Shown here: piece by piece, positions 24,396-34,624 of the stretch
Numbering within the stretch: position 1 is the stretch's first letter
How the letters are laid out: every line of letters begins with the position of its first letter
Assembly (NCBI GenBank): GCA_017165825.1
Contig: CM029367.1
Span: forward strand, 13,057,446-13,121,445
From: Hepsetus odoe
Lineage: Eukaryota > Chordata > Actinopteri > Characiformes > Hepsetidae
Reading direction: 5' to 3'
DNA: 64,000 nucleotides
Translations under genes and position numbers: made by a program
Notes under the pieces: generated by a model
Databases searched by the model: none
Told to the model about the DNA's origin: nothing
The model's input: only the letters and a program-made list of their open reading frames with translations

Positions 24396-25539
24396 ATAAT
24401 AAAAGTACAATATATATTTACTATATTTACTAGAGAAAATGTACAGTAATACTACAAAACTACTGCATGGAATTCTTACACTGTTTCAGTAAATGTACAG
24501 TCACACTACAAACAAATTACAATGATACTTCAATAGCGCATTTACATTAGTGATAGAGTAGTACCACGGTCATGTTTAGGAAGCACTACAGCACTGTAGT
24601 ATCACAATAATATGTTGGTGCATAGAATTCTAAAATCACTGTTGTACTTACAGTAATACTACAACAATACTGCAGTAGCATCATAATAATACTATAGTAG
24701 TATTACAGCAACACTACAATAATTTCATAGTAGTATTACAACACCTCTAAAAGAATACTATGGTCATACTACAACCTCTAATAATACTATAGCGTATACT
24801 ATAGTGTATATATAATAAATTATGGTTATACTAAAACATCACTACAATAATACTACAGTCATATTACAATGCTACTACAATAATATGGTGACGCTACAAC
24901 ACCATTACAATAATACAACAGTCATACTACAACACTACTACAATAATACTAGAGTGATACTATGAAACTACTACAACAATACTCTAGTGATACTACAGCA
25001 CTACTACACTAATACTGTAGCAATGCTACAGCAGAACTACAATAAAATTACAGTCATGCTACAATAATACTCTAGTGATACTATGAAACTACTACAACAA
25101 TACTCTAGTGATACTAGGGCACAACTACAACAATACTACAGTCATACTACAATAATACTCTAGTGATACTATGAGGCTACTACAACAATACTCTAGTGAT
25201 ACTATGAGACTACTACAGCAATACTACAGTCATACTACAATAATACTCTAATGATACTATGAGACTACTACAGCAATACTACAGTCATACTACAATAATA
25301 CTCTAGTGATACTATGAAACTACTAGAACAATACTCTAGTGATAATACAGCACTGCTACAACAATACTACAGTCATACTACGGCACTACTACAATAATAC
25401 TATGGTGTAATATTATAATAATATAGCAGTGCTACAATCCTAATGCTAACCGTAACCTCAGTAATTGAAATAAAATCAATGTGATTTTATTATTTTATTT
25501 ATTTAAAAAATGCATTAAGAACTGCCAAATGATCCCTAT

Positions 25540-25540
<1 letters not shown>

Positions 25541-25589
<49 letters not shown>

Positions 25590-25609
25590 GCTCTCTCTCT
25601 CTCTGTCTT

Positions 25610-25676
<67 letters not shown>

Positions 25677-25686
25677 CACACACACA
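25541..25686. repeat. (CT)n then (AC)n microsatellite
   Basis: About 65 CT units with a few interruptions, ending in a short ACACAC run. Confidence 0.95.
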
Positions 25687-25972
25687 GTAGCGCAACATCA
25701 TTCCTTTATTCCTTTTCATTTTTTTCATGTATTTGGAGCATTTTCCCTTTCTTTTGCATTTATGTTGCATCTACTCAAACAACAGCTGGGAATCCAACTA
25801 TCCATGCAGCATCGAAATGTTCATGTTTTTTCTATCATCAGGGGGATTTTTGGTTCTCTCAGCAAGCTTAATACACCTCCTCCCCAACCCACTGACAGTT
25901 CTCTCGAGCAACGAGCAGCAGATTATTTGAAGGCAAACAACAATATTGTACTGATAACTGAATAGCCCTTAC

Positions 25973-26221
25973 ATAAAGACCCAGCAGAGGTAAAGGATCA
26001 CAATAGGAGGAATGACTGAATGGAGAAGTGATCACATCGTTAGTCGTTATATAAACAGTGATGTTGTGGAAAAGCAGGTTCAGTGCATCCTCACAGAAGA
26101 GCAGGTGGATGGACGCTGTGTTGAAGAGCAGCTCAGCTAGAGGGCGCCTGCTGCCTTTCTTCTCTGTTTGGCACAGATTCTGGGCAAAATCCAGAATTAA
26201 CTCTTCACACCTACACGCTGA
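25973..26221 (-). CDS. Possible orphan coding exon, unidentified
   Basis: On the minus strand an AG (TTTTATGTTCAG) opens an 83-codon frame starting SACRCEELILDFAQNLCQTE, followed by an amphipathic segment (PLAELLFNTASIHLLFCEDA). It closes at a donor-like GTAAGG. The helical, non-repetitive composition looks more protein-like than other frames nearby. I do not recognise the family. It could be an exon of a neighbouring gene, a pseudogene remnant or chance. Confidence 0.25.
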
Positions 26222-26235
26222 CCTGAACATAAAAG

Positions 26236-26787
26236 TGCTACTGAATCAGTGCAGTTTAAACAGAAAACATGAAAGCCTGCCACTGACATCTCATACCTAT
26301 TTTAACAGTCTCCATTAAATATCAGTTTTCAGCTCATGTTAAAAGTCTGGGTGGTCCAAAATGATTTTGCTGGTACGGGTTGATCCACAACACAGGATTC
26401 TGAAAAATACTAGCAGCGTAGCATAACTTATCCTAATTGCTTTATATTTTTGGGTGGCTGATAAGTGAAAGCCTTCTAAGACCATTGCAACTTTAGAAAA
26501 ATCAGTATATGAATATAGGCATCAAATTCTGCTCTGACCTGAATTATAGCTATATTACACTTATAATTTGAATGGAGTTTTTAAAATGGCAGCAAGTGGC
26601 CTCCTGTCCCTACTAGGGGCATTCTTTCATTTGATGTCTGATGTAGCATAACTGGAGCCCAGAGCCAAAGTCATGTCCAGAGACCACTTCAAAAGATGTT
26701 CAAAGAAAAACACAAAAATACCTTTTTACTGGGGTCAGAATTCTCAGTAGAAGGAAAGTGAAAGTGACTAATTGCCATTTGGCACAC
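26236..26787. other. Intergenic, nothing recognised
   Basis: No repeat or exon was recognised apart from the candidate exon to the left. Confidence 0.35.
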
Positions 26788-26915
26788 ATCCATCCATCCA
26801 TCCATTATCTGCCGCTTGTCCCAAACGGGGTTGCGGGGGGGTGCTGGCTTCCAACCCAGCGCACACAGGGCGAGGACGGGGGACGCACCCTGGACAGGTT
26901 GCCAGCCCATCGCAC
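26788..26915 (+). repeat. Dispersed repeat, family C
   Basis: It begins after a (CATC)n run and contains TTATCTGCCGCTTGTCCC and GACAGGTTGCCAGCCCATCG. Confidence 0.8.
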
Positions 26916-26934
26916 ATTTGGCACACAGTGAATC

Positions 26935-27095
26935 AAAATACACCCTGCAGCAGGGGGCGGTTATCTAGTTCCAGGGGAGCAGTGTTGGATACAGTACCTT
27001 GCTCAAGGGTACCTTAGGACAAAATACTGGTCTGAGATACAAACCCTTCTGATTATGGTCCTAGTCTCTAAACATTAGGTCACAGCAGGCCACCA
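26935..27095 (-). mobile_element. Decayed SINE, family B fragment
   Basis: It shares GTACCTTGCTCAAGGGTACC and a degenerate head complement with other family B copies. Both ends are eroded. Confidence 0.5.
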
Positions 27096-27099
27096 GTGT

Positions 27100-27958
27100 T
27101 GCAGATGTATCTACTTCATTTGATGTCCTGGAAGCTGTGACCAGCACCTCTGACCTTCAGTTTTATTTCTTTTTTGAGAATCACTAAATTCCAGTTGTCT
27201 CAGGTTTGCTTTTTGGAATGCTGATTAGGTATTTCTGGTTGCTTTTTTGAAAAATTGTGTTTACCCTACAGGGCCCATGCATTTGCATGGTTTGTGTGAA
27301 GCCAAAAGCTGCCACAGCCTCTAACCTAATTTAATTAAAAAGCAATTTAATGCTGGAGTACTTTAGATAACAAGTATGCAGGGCATACACCTACTCCTCC
27401 ATCCTGGATAAGTATTTGGCAGAATTAAACGTAGCTTAACTAATATTTCGCCTGCTTTCCACCATTGCTGGCTCCAAAACACTTCAGTGTGGAGAGAGTT
27501 TGATAAAAGGTTAATAAATCAAATGAATGAAAAAGCTTTTTTGGCATCCTGGTGTATAAATCCCTGTGCTTGCCTGTAAACGATTCATTAATTGAGCGAC
27601 TACAGACAAAATGAAATCTAATTCTGCCTTAGAGAATAAGGGAAATGCCCATACTGTGTTTTTTGGTTTAATCAGAAGTGCCAGTGCATCTGTGAGTCAA
27701 TTGTATGTTGATGTTGCATATGGTAAACGCTGTTCCAGGAGCCGAAAAACCCTCCAAACCAAAATAAAGCTTTTTTTTTCAGTTGATGAACCGCTTCCCA
27801 AAGATCTGAGGAACAAAGAAGCCATCCAGATCACAGAACTGCATATGAATGCTGCTTGAACAGTTTCATATTGCACAACTCTAAAACTGGGAGCAAGGGC
27901 AAGATTAAGAGATTAATGGATTTTAATTAAACCCTGCCATGTGCACGCATACACACGC

Positions 27959-28008
<50 letters not shown>

Positions 28009-29087
28009 TTCTGAATCCCCACTTCCATATAGTGGAGTTATAGTGTTGTTTTTTTTTTCAAGTCTTTTTTTGTCTCTTTCCAGTCTTTTGTTACAACTGG
28101 CAACAAAATAAAACTAGATCTGATTAAAATGTGAAACAGGCAAACTTCATTGTAAAGCTAAAATAATTCTTTTTTTTTTTTTTTCTTAATCTGAAGAGCA
28201 ATATCATTGTCTAGCAGACAGCCAATTAAGTCTATGGTTAGGTCCTACTTCTTTACAATATGGTGTTCTACACAGAGTCAGTCGCTCTTATCAGCTTAAT
28301 GCATAAAGCAGCCTGTGGTTAAGCACAAAATGAGGAGGAAAGGAGGAAATAATGATACCTTTGTTCATGGTGCACTTTTTCACTCGTTTCCTTTAGAAAT
28401 GACCAGCTCAGGCCAAACAAATGGAATGGCAGACGATCCCAAAAAGATTCTTAAATTTTAGGCATCTGGGACTTGTGATTCAACTTCAAAGCTGTAATTT
28501 CCATTCCACATAGACATGCTTGCATCTGCTCATACTTGGGGGTGTGAGATAATGTGCTGTCACTGTCTTGGCAGAATGTATGAAAAATGCATCCTTCTAC
28601 ATTGTCCAGTCATATTCAGATTTTTACACAGTGGAAAAGGTGTGCTAAAAATTTCAATCATAACTCACAGAAGTCCCCTGTGTGTCAGCCAAGTGAATTT
28701 AGCTTTATCTCTCTGGATTTCTTTGCTCAAATATTTCTTTCTTTGGTCAGATATTAATATTGTACTTTTTGTTCTTGCCAGATGTCTTTCTCTATGTCTT
28801 CAGAAGATGTTTCCTGCCAACTACAGTTCCTCTCTTCCAGCATGCTACCTTGTCCCTAGTCTTTCAAGCCACACTTGCTCTTGTCACCAGAGAGTCTGGT
28901 GTGTTCGGTTGCTTAATGTGGCCAAGACTGGCAACTTTATCAGGAAAGGTCTCACATCCCACACACCACAGAGTATTAATGTTTCAGTCAATGTTGTCTC
29001 TGAATTTTCACCCATCATGTCTGTACATCTCTCTGCACTCATAAAAATGAAAGTGCCTAAACTGAGTTTTTTGTGTGCTGCCTTGAA
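27100..29087. other. Intergenic with (CA)n at 27945-28004
   Basis: An 82-codon open frame at 27611-27859 has no recognisable family. A CA microsatellite lies at about 27945-28004. Nothing else was recognised. Confidence 0.4.
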
Positions 29088-29088
29088 A

Positions 29089-29129
<41 letters not shown>

Positions 29130-29135
29130 GCCTGT

Positions 29136-29166
<31 letters not shown>

Positions 29167-29257
29167 CGTCCGTCCGTCCGTCCGTCCGTCCGTCCGCCCG
29201 CTTGCCCACCCGCCCGCTTGCCCGCCCGTCCATCCATCCATCCATCCATCCATCCAG

Positions 29258-29315
<58 letters not shown>

Positions 29316-29318
29316 GTC
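29088..29318. repeat. Compound tetranucleotide array
   Basis: Consecutive blocks run TATC, then TGTC, TCCG, CCCG/CTTG, CCAT, and back to TATC. Most adjacent blocks differ by about one base per unit. Confidence 0.95.
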
Positions 29319-29319
29319 T

Positions 29320-30451
29320 TCCCTTTGCATCCATCCAAGTTTATTTATTATAAAAAAAAATAGTATTAATAAAACATAAATGGAGTTAGAAGGTTTTCTT
29401 GTGACAGGTATGACACAATAATAACAACGTTCTACCTTTCTCTGATTAAACCCTGCCTTTAACCTCTACTGCTCCAGCACTGTGGGTGGCTATAACCTGC
29501 CCACGCTGTCCTGTCACTTGACCTGAGCTTAGAAGAAAAAGAAATCTCAGTGCTTTAAAACATCTATGCCAGCAGTGAATGGGAGAGTTTAGGAGAGGCT
29601 CTCTTCAGCCTTCTTTCTATGGCATTACATTCAAAATGTAGATGTGGTGCTGGAGAGGTCATGTGTGTGGTCAGCCTGACTGGTGCCATGAGCAATAATT
29701 AGACCCATAATGGAAATCCATGAGGGCTCGTCATGCCTTTAATTATCTTCTCCCACGGCTTGGTGGATCTGTGTCTCACTGCTGTCTCCCATTAACAAGC
29801 TGTGTCTCACTTCTTCATGATTAAGATGTGTTAAGCATGATGTGTCCCCCTTTGCTCTGTGGCTGACCAGTAGGTGGAGGTGACCAAAAGGGGCAAATTC
29901 ACCTCAGGTTTTATTTAAGTTAATGACTGGACATGTGACCCTTTTTATTAAGAACCAGGGTCTGACCCCATTTCTTCAAGTTTTGTGCATGATTTTTACT
30001 TTATTAATTTTAGGCCAGTTTGGCCCTTTAGGTAATTTTTATGAAATAATTATTTTAGATGCTTAAGGAACTCACTTCTTCTTAAAAATAAACACATCAA
30101 AAGGGTTGTTTAATCAAACAATCAAGAAGTACAGTTTTCTAAAGGGTCTTTTAGTTTAGGATTTGGTATTTATTTATGTAAATAAGATGCAAAGTGAATG
30201 AAGAACCTCTCCAACACATAAAACATTTCATGAAAATATAAAGTTCTAAAAAAATGGATCTATATAATGAAACCAAACCAACTGAACCAGAACAATGATT
30301 TCAAACAATGTTAATGAATTAAACTTAATTTAAAAATTTTGGGGGGGGAGTTAAGAGTCTCTGCGTGTTTTATATATACATCCAGCAATAAGCCTTACTA
30401 TTAAATGTACCTGACTAATGTTTTCCCCCAGTGCCACCCAAAAAATGCACT
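29320..30451. other. Intergenic, nothing recognised
   Basis: AT-rich spacer before the first LTR element. Confidence 0.35.
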
Positions 30452-30456
30452 GTCTA

Positions 30457-30724
30457 TGTCACAGTCTGTCATGTCTGTGGTTCCGGTTGGGCACGACAGA
30501 TGTGACTGAGCACACCTGGGCTCATGGAGACACAGGTTTGCTTCATTGGGGCTACTATTTAAACCCCAATGAGTCAGAACAGAGTGCGGTTCATTTACAA
30601 GGTGAAGCCTTAAAGTTATTAGTGGAGTTTTAGTTCTGTATTTTGATTTATGTTAATAAAAGTTATGTCCTGGATCACTGGCTCTGCGTTAATGTCCTTC
30701 CCACAGCCTGCCACTGTTATAACA
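30457..30724 (+). repeat. 5' LTR of copy 1
   Basis: It contains the TATTTAA box at 30556-30562 within an inverted repeat (CATTGGGG...CCCCAATG), the R start near 30585, and TTAATAAAAG as a polyadenylation signal near 30654. Confidence 0.8.
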
Positions 30725-30895
30725 ATGAACCGCAAAACTCTGGACGTCGCGAGCCTTGAAAGCTGGTGTGAGGAGCAAGAGCGGACACTCGAAGCCATGG
30801 TGGCGGTCCTCAGGGCAGAGCTACAGCGTCATGGAGATCTCACGACAGCTGGACCTGCTGGTGTGCTCAATCCAGCTCGCTCCCTCTCTGGATAG
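30725..30895 (+). CDS. Short gag-like leader ORF, copy 1
   Basis: This 56-residue ORF begins MNRKTLDVASLESWCEEQER immediately after the 5' LTR, with its ATG inside the primer-binding site. It aligns by position and by the sequence LD(V/I)(A/T)S with the 43-residue leader of copy 2. It is probably a truncated gag N-terminus; gag identity is inferred from position only. Confidence 0.5.
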   Translation: MNRKTLDVASLESWCEEQERTLEAMVAVLRAELQRHGDLTTAGPAGVLNPARSLSG

Positions 30896-30913
30896 CAGGC
30901 ACTGCTGGCCGTA

Positions 30914-33900
30914 GTGGCGGTAATGGGGCGGTCCCATGACCTGCCGAAGGAGGAACCTTTGTCCATTTCCCCCCCAACACCGCTCGCAGATCCTTACCTC
31001 ACAGTGCGTGAATCACAGCGGGAAAATGGCGGAGAAAGTGGCATGCGTGAATCACAGCGGGAAGGTGGCGGAGAAAGTGCCATGCGTGAATCACGTGTCT
31101 TTTCCCGTCCGAGACATGCAAGGCGAGGCTTTGGTGATGGCTGGCGTCATGCAACGACGGCGGAGAACAGCCCCTGCGCCATTCCATGCAGGAAGAAGGC
31201 GGAGAGTGCTCCCTGCGCCATTCAACACAGGAAAACAGCAAAGAAGGCCGCCCACGACAAGAAAAGTGGGACGTGGGCAAAGAAGGCCACCCGTGACACG
31301 GACAGCAAGAAGTCTGCAGAAAATGCCCCCTGCACCGTTCAACGAGGGAGGTCGACCAAGAAGGCCCTTCACAGCATGGAAAGTGGCATCAAGGAGTTGA
31401 CCCCCAAACCCAGCACCACTAACCCGTCTGCCAGGCAGAAAGCAGAGAAGAAGCAGCTCCAGGTTAGTAGAAAAGATGGAAGAATCAGTAAACTGATGTT
31501 ACAAGTCCAAAGATTGGAGCAAATACTTCAGGAATCTGAGAAGGTATGGCTGTCTCTTCTGGGTGAGGAAAGACAGGCCAAGATTGTTTTTGTCAAACAG
31601 CTCCAGGAAAGGGAAGCTGAGCTCACCGCCAAGGATCAGGAAATCTGTGCACGGAACCTGGATCTTGAGGTTTTGAATGTAAAGTTAAGGGATGCTACAC
31701 CGTCCAATTATCAAGTCTCAGAGAAGCTTCAGGAGACGTAATTAAAGTGGAAGTGACAACCCTTGTCATTGCAAGGTCACAGCACAGCAAGCATTGAACC
31801 ACAATGAAATTGGACCTCTGCTTTTAACCCATGCACACAAACACCGTGCAGCAGTGGGCAACTTTGCTTGCTCAGGGGTACCTCAGGGCAACCTACTTGT
31901 GAGGGAACCCACATTTTCCGATGCGGGGCCAACTCCCTAACCACTAGGCCACCGCTGCCCTGAGGTTTAGAGGCTAAAGTGAGCAGCAATTGTATCCTGG
32001 GGATTTTAATCAGCACTCTAGCCAAGGAAAATGAGAACAGTGAACTGAGACACATTTTGCATGAACTGGAGACGAAATGTAAAAGATTGGAAAATGACAA
32101 TGTCTCCCTCTATGTCACGAATCAGCAGCTACAGGAGAGCAACCAGTCAGAGGTATGTTCCCTTCAGGAGGAGACAACTAAAGTTAATAGGGAACTAGAG
32201 GAAAAGCAGGCTGGGTATCTGGAATATGAAAAGGACTGTGAAGACCAGAGAGAATAGATCATGTGGTTAACTGAGAGTTTGAACAGTACCCAGCAGAAAC
32301 TAAGGAATGGATCAGAAAAGCTCAGACAGGCCAATATGGACCATAATGCACTTCTCATGGACATTCACCAGAGAGATGAACAGATCAGCTGCATGAACAT
32401 TCAGATCACTCAACAGGAGGAGTTGCTGACAAAGCTCAACTAGCTGCTGACAGAGAGAGCATCCGCCATGCTACAGGTAAATGCTTGGGTCACCAATCTG
32501 CTTTCTAAGCTTGAAGAGACCAAAGGACTCTTGTCTCTTTGTCAGCGGGAGATAGAAGCCATGGAAATTGAAAGGAAACTGCATGCCAAGCAATGAAGAG
32601 AGTAGAGATTTCAATTGTTCAGGAGAAGCTGGAGGAAAAAGTGGCCACTATGGATGAACAGCTGAATCAGACCAGGGCAGAGCTGAAGCAGGTGCAGGAC
32701 AACAGCGTCACTCTGCAAGCTGAACTGGGAAAAGCACGGAGAGAGGCCACTAAGCTCACAGAACTGGAAAAGCAAGTCAGAGGTATGGAAGCAACATTGG
32801 CGATCTTAGAATCTCAACTTACTCCGCAGACACCAGTGCATGCTGGGACCCTGGTGGATAATGCCAAAACGGAACAGCTAAAGAACTGTCTGATAGAGAA
32901 GGAGAGGTAGGTAAAGATTCCAGAGGTTGAGCAGCCATGTGAAAGCTCTGAGAAGGGTGCTCAGAGCACAATCAGAGACACCCTACCTTCTGTTTTCCCT
33001 CACAATTCAGCAGACTCAGAACAGGGTAACTGGCTGAGGAGTCAATGTAGAACATCTTGCAGTGGAACCAAGAGCCGGGACTCTGCCACACTGAGCTCCA
33101 AGCAGCAGAAAGACCAAAACAAGGTCAAGAAGAGGAAGAGGCAGCCAAAAAATAACCTCAGCAAGAAAGTGTGCTTCGGGAAGGTGAACAAAACATCAGA
33201 CACATCAGATTCTGAGATGGGAGACATGGAGAGCGAGGATGACAAGGGTTTGATGCCGAGCTTGATCTGTGTGGAAAAACTCTTCCACCTTGAACCTTAA
33301 AGAATCCTCTGTATTTAGCTCTCTGTCTGCATCCTCTTCGTCCGCTTCGCGCGGGAGCTTGGGCTCACAGAAACTTAGCAGTCTTTGGCAGAACAGCACC
33401 CGAAGCAGTGGAGGACAGATGGTTGGAAGACCATGTCCGCCCCAGCTTGGTCAGACGTCAGCTCCCCTTCAGTCTCCGTCAGGACAAGGCTTTCCAGTGA
33501 GTCGGAACTATTCCTCCAGTGACTCCTTTGTCAAGTCTGTGAAACAGGTGAAGAAAAAAATGCAGGACAACAAGAAGAAAAACACGCCTGCCAGCGCTTT
33601 GGACAAAAAGAGCTCTGACTTTCACAAGAACTCGGAAACGGATGGAGCGGTCTCTAAAACTGACAAAGACGGAAAGGTATTGAAGAAACACAAAGTGAAA
33701 CAAACATGAAAACAAAGAGAAGGATAAAGTTCCAAGTGTGGTGTGGAATCAGGACATGAAGGAAAAATTTGTAAAGAGCTTCACGTCCAACTTCGATGGC
33801 TCTCAGCGAAAGTCCCTCATCATGAAGACGGAGTCGCCCTCTGAAAGTAAGGTCAAACTCTCCAGGCATGACAAAAACCACTTTGAAAGAGAGGTCCGAT

Positions 33901-34170
33901 TAACAACAGGTAAAGCTGAAGACAAAGACTGGTCCAAGAAGGAGCTTCAGAGATTATCTAAAGAGAAATCACAGAAAACAGAAGAGTTCAACAAGGAGAG
34001 AATCAGCATAGAGGAAAAGGACAAACCTTTGGAAACTGAAAAGGAGACAGGTATGAAAGACAAAGAAAAACCCAAGGATAAAGCTCTAAAGGCAGAAAAG
34101 AAGAGTGACCTGAAAAGAAATTGGACTGAAGCTCTGGGATTCCCCTCACCCCCGCTGGCAGCCCTGGACA
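30914..34170 (+). pseudogene. Broken coiled-coil ORF of copy 1
   Basis: Open segments in sequence order: 30914-31741 (basic, low-complexity repeats, then a coiled coil from about 31470); 31979-32257 and 32261-32443 (heptad-rich, with EEQISC-like DEQISCMNIQITQQEELL); 32593-32910 (KLEEKVATMDEQLNQ coiled coil); then serine- and lysine-rich parts up to the closing motif WTEALGFPSPP at about 34120-34155. Several stops and a SINE at 31750 disrupt it. The parts from EEQISC-like onward and the closing motif are homologous to copy 2. Confidence 0.7.
31750..31974 (-). mobile_element. SINE family B inserted in copy 1
   Basis: The SINE is flanked by the target duplication TAAAGTG (31743-31749 and 31975-31981). 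The minus strand carries the tRNA-like head and ends in the GACAAGGGTTGTCACTTC tail. Confidence 0.85.
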
Positions 34171-34365
34171 TGGATATGGTGTTCTGGGGTCCCTTCGGGT
34201 TTGAGTTTTTGTTTGCTTTATGTACCTGGCCATGTGCCCCATTAAGGGGGCTGGTTAACTCTAAGGTTTGGGTTTTTGTGCTTGGCCTCCGTCAGAGGCC
34301 CAGCTCAGGGCAAGGCTGTATTTTGGTGCCCCAGGAGTTGCGCCTTTTGGGGGGGGGGGGGCTTC

Positions 34366-34624
34366 TGTCACAGTCTGTTGTGCCTGTGGTTCCGGTTGGG
34401 CGACAGATGGCGCTCTGTTATGACTGTGCACACCTGGGCTCATGAAGACACAGGTTTGCTTCATTGGGGCTGCTATTTAAGCCCCAATGAGTGAAAATAG
34501 AGCGCGGTTCATTTACAAGGCAAAGCCTTAAAGTTATTAATGGTGTTTGAGTTCTGTATTTTGATTTACGTTAATTAAAGTTATGTCTCGGATCACTGGC
34601 TCTGCGTTGACGTCCTTCCCACAC
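34366..34624 (+). repeat. 3' LTR of copy 1
   Basis: It is homologous to 30457-30716. It keeps GACAGATGGCGCTCT (34402-34416), which the 5' LTR has lost, and the TATTTAAG box in its palindrome. Confidence 0.8.

Larger units (their letters stand above)
23800..25435. repeat. 11-bp-period tandem array with 55-bp higher-order unit
   Basis: Most of the stretch divides into 11-bp units starting ACT or AAT, such as ACTACAATAAT, ACTCTAGTGAT, ACTATGAGACT, ACTACAGCAAT and ACTACAGTCAT. Between about 25157 and 25345 these five form a repeating 55-bp higher-order unit; the ACTCTA start recurs at 25190, 25245 and 25300. The array is broken by an ATCAAT-rich expansion (24045-24285) and by a family C repeat (24290-24395). 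It starts just upstream of kcng3. Confidence 0.85.
30457..34624 (+). mobile_element. Non-autonomous sushi/Tf1-like LTR element, copy 1 (old)
   Basis: Direct repeats flank the element (30457 to about 30724, and 34366 to about 34624). Both begin TGTCACAGTCTGT and share the U3/TATA/R region. A 13-G run immediately precedes the 3' LTR and acts as a polypurine-tract candidate. The segment after the 5' LTR (30724-30734) is complementary to 30585-30595, the predicted transcript start, implying self-priming. The interior encodes a coiled-coil protein rather than gag-pol. It has stops, frameshifts and a SINE insertion. The 3' LTR end is eroded and no target duplication is visible. Confidence 0.8.

Noticed and set aside
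23800..25435. CRISPR-like array
   Set aside because: Units are contiguous 11-bp degenerate repeats without unique spacers, in a teleost genome; it is a minisatellite.
25481..25690. Leu-Ser repeat frame
   Set aside because: It is a product of the (CT)n tract.
28516..29379. 287-codon open frame
   Set aside because: Most of its length is the tetranucleotide array, which is free of stops by composition; the rest has no family similarity.
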